Shown here: piece by piece, positions 6,905 through 7,847 of the stretch | Position numbering within the stretch: position 1 is the first letter of the stretch | Layout: each line of letters starts with the position of its first letter | Origin: an uncultured Alphaproteobacteria bacterium | GTDB taxonomy: Bacteria; Pseudomonadota; Alphaproteobacteria; GCA-2731375 | NCBI GenBank assembly: GCA_913049615.1 | Contig: CAJWZI010000055.1 | Location: 1-7,847 of the forward strand | DNA length: 7,847 nucleotides | Direction: 5' to 3' | Notes under the pieces: generated by a model | Seen by the model: only the letters and a program-made list of their open reading frames with translations | The model's database searches: none | Told to the model about the DNA's origin: nothing | Translations under genes and position numbers: made by a program

Positions 6905-7847
6905 ATGACCCAGCCTGTAAGTACCACACATTTGATCGCCAGCATGCAAGATGCCCGCAACCGGACACTAGAATTAGTCTGTGACCTTGACGATCAGCAG
7001 CTAATGGGCCCCAAACTGCGAACAGTTAATCCTTTAAAATGGGAAATCGCCCATGCCGCCTACTTCTATGAGTATTTCATACTGCGAAAGCTATACGGCT
7101 ATGACAGCGTCATCGGGGACAAAGCTGATGAACTTTACGATTCCATTAATGTCAATCATGACGTCAGATGGGACCTACCACTGCCAAATCGGAAAGATAC
7201 GCTAGCCTACATGCAAGCGGTTTTCGACCGTTTGGCTGAACGTTTGGACCGTGTGCAAAACGGTGGCACCGCGTCCGAACAGGATAGCTTCATCTATCAA
7301 TTTGGTATCTTTCACGAGGATATGCATACCGAGGCTTTCCTCTGGGCCCGCCAGACCTTGGCATACCCGACCCCAAATCTTGCCATAGCGGCGGACGTCT
7401 CGGCCGAGAGGGTGGCGGGCAGCCATCTGGGCTGGGCGGTGGTACCAGGGGGGCGGTATTTATTAGGGGCGCACCGGTCGGCACCGTTTCTGTTTGATAA
7501 CGAAAAATGGGCACATGAAGTTGTGATTCCGCCATTTGAAATTGCCAAGGCACCCGTCACAAATAGAGAATTTCAGAATTTCGTGGATTCAGGCGGCTAC
7601 GAGAATGCAACTCACTGGGATTTGGAGGGCTGGGCCTGGTGTCAAGAGACCGGGGCTAGGCACCCGGTCTATTGGCAACCCCATTGCCCGGGTAATTGGC
7701 TGATTAGACGGTTCGACAAGTCCCTGCCGTTGCCATTGGACGAACCTATTATTCATGTCAACTGGCACGAGGCAAACGCCTATTGCCGTTGGGCCGGTCT
7801 ACGCCTTCCGAAAGAAGCTGAGTGGGAAGCCGCAGCCTTGGGCGAAG
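6905..7847 (+). CDS. senA: Selenoneine synthase SenA (EgtB-like nonheme iron enzyme), 3' end missing
   Basis: The frame is open from the ATG at 6905 for 314 codons to the window edge. EgtB-type relatives are usually somewhat over 400 residues, so roughly the last quarter is missing. Residues 10-150 are a DinB-like helical bundle with the iron-binding histidines H50 (WEIAH) and H137/H141 (HEDMHTE, the H-x3-H-x-E motif). From about residue 175 a formylglycine-generating-enzyme (FGE-sulfatase) fold begins: [10 protein letters not shown] (180-189), [20 protein letters not shown] (208-227), and [19 protein letters not shown] (284-302). By the published pathway SenA joins hercynine and the SenB selenosugar, with oxygen, to give selenoneine. 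EgtB itself is the main alternative, but neighbouring senB and selD favour SenA. Substrate-site residues of the C-terminal part cannot be seen. Only a weak AGAG (6894-6897) precedes the start. The linker around 7385-7455 is locally GC-rich. Confidence 0.9.
   Translation, partial: MTQPVSTTHLIASMQDARNRTLELVCDLDDQQLMGPKLRTVNPLKWEIAHAAYFYEYFILRKLYGYDSVIGDKADELYDSINVNHDVRWDLPLPNRKDTLAYMQAVFDRLAERLDRVQNGGTASEQDSFIYQFGIFHEDMHTEAFLWARQTLAYPTPNLAIAADVSAERVAGSHLGWAVVPGGRYLLGAHRSAPFLFDNEKWAHEVVIPPFEIAKAPVTNREFQNFVDSGGYENATHWDLEGWAWCQETGARHPVYWQPHCPGNWLIRRFDKSLPLPLDEPIIHVNWHEANAYCRWAGLRLPKEAEWEAAALGE

Noticed and set aside
7202..7560. Overlapping minus-strand open frames of 74-87 codons inside senA.
   Set aside because: They lie opposite a well-supported coding frame with clear EgtB-like motifs, have no recognisable domains, and are explained by the local GC-rich composition.
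6905..7847. Ergothioneine EgtB or ovothiol OvoA.
   Set aside because: The domain order is shared with EgtB, but adjacent senB and selD point to SenA. OvoA carries an extra methyltransferase domain that cannot be assessed here and is not supported by the context.

Overview
The window holds a selenium locus: a putative selenium-oxyanion importer, a flavoprotein-SelD fusion that makes selenophosphate, and two genes that match the selenoneine pathway, SenB (selenosugar synthase) and SenA (selenoneine synthase, cut by the right edge). The organism is most likely a Gram-negative proteobacterium. The binding protein carries a cleavable Sec signal without a lipobox cysteine, as expected for a periplasm. 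GC content is moderate in the genes and low between them. An alphaproteobacterium is plausible, but that is only an impression from protein style.

Layout. Positions 1-242 (minus strand) are the N-terminal part of an unassigned conserved protein that runs off the left edge. Positions 243-588 are an AT-rich divergent intergenic region with a good sigma70-like promoter, a perfect dyad (ATTGG-N6-CCAAT) touching its -35 box, and an 11-bp direct repeat near both gene starts. Positions 589-3640 (plus strand) are a tightly packed ABC transporter: binding protein, ATPase and a duplicated permease, with only 2-nt gaps. It resembles PhnD/PhnC/PhnE, but its binding protein belongs to the branch associated with selenium genes. 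After 23 nt comes the 755-residue flavoprotein-SelD fusion (3664-5931). senB lies on the minus strand (5915-6877). Its stop end overlaps the end of selD by 17 bp, and its GTG start is 27 bp from the start of senA, which runs on the plus strand from 6905 to the window end.

How the genes would work together (inference from known families): the transporter brings in a selenium oxyanion. Cell reductants, perhaps helped by the FAD domain fused to SelD, take it to selenide. SelD turns selenide and ATP into selenophosphate. SenB moves the selenium onto a sugar from a UDP-sugar. SenA, a nonheme-iron enzyme related to EgtB, joins the selenosugar to hercynine to give selenoneine. No hercynine-making EgtD and no selenoprotein genes (selA, selB, tRNA-Sec) are visible here.

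The individual enzyme families are known. The less ordinary points are that import, activation and Se-C bond formation sit side by side, that senB is antisense between selD and senA with no room for terminators or conventional promoters, and that the shared upstream region contains regulatory-looking symmetry.
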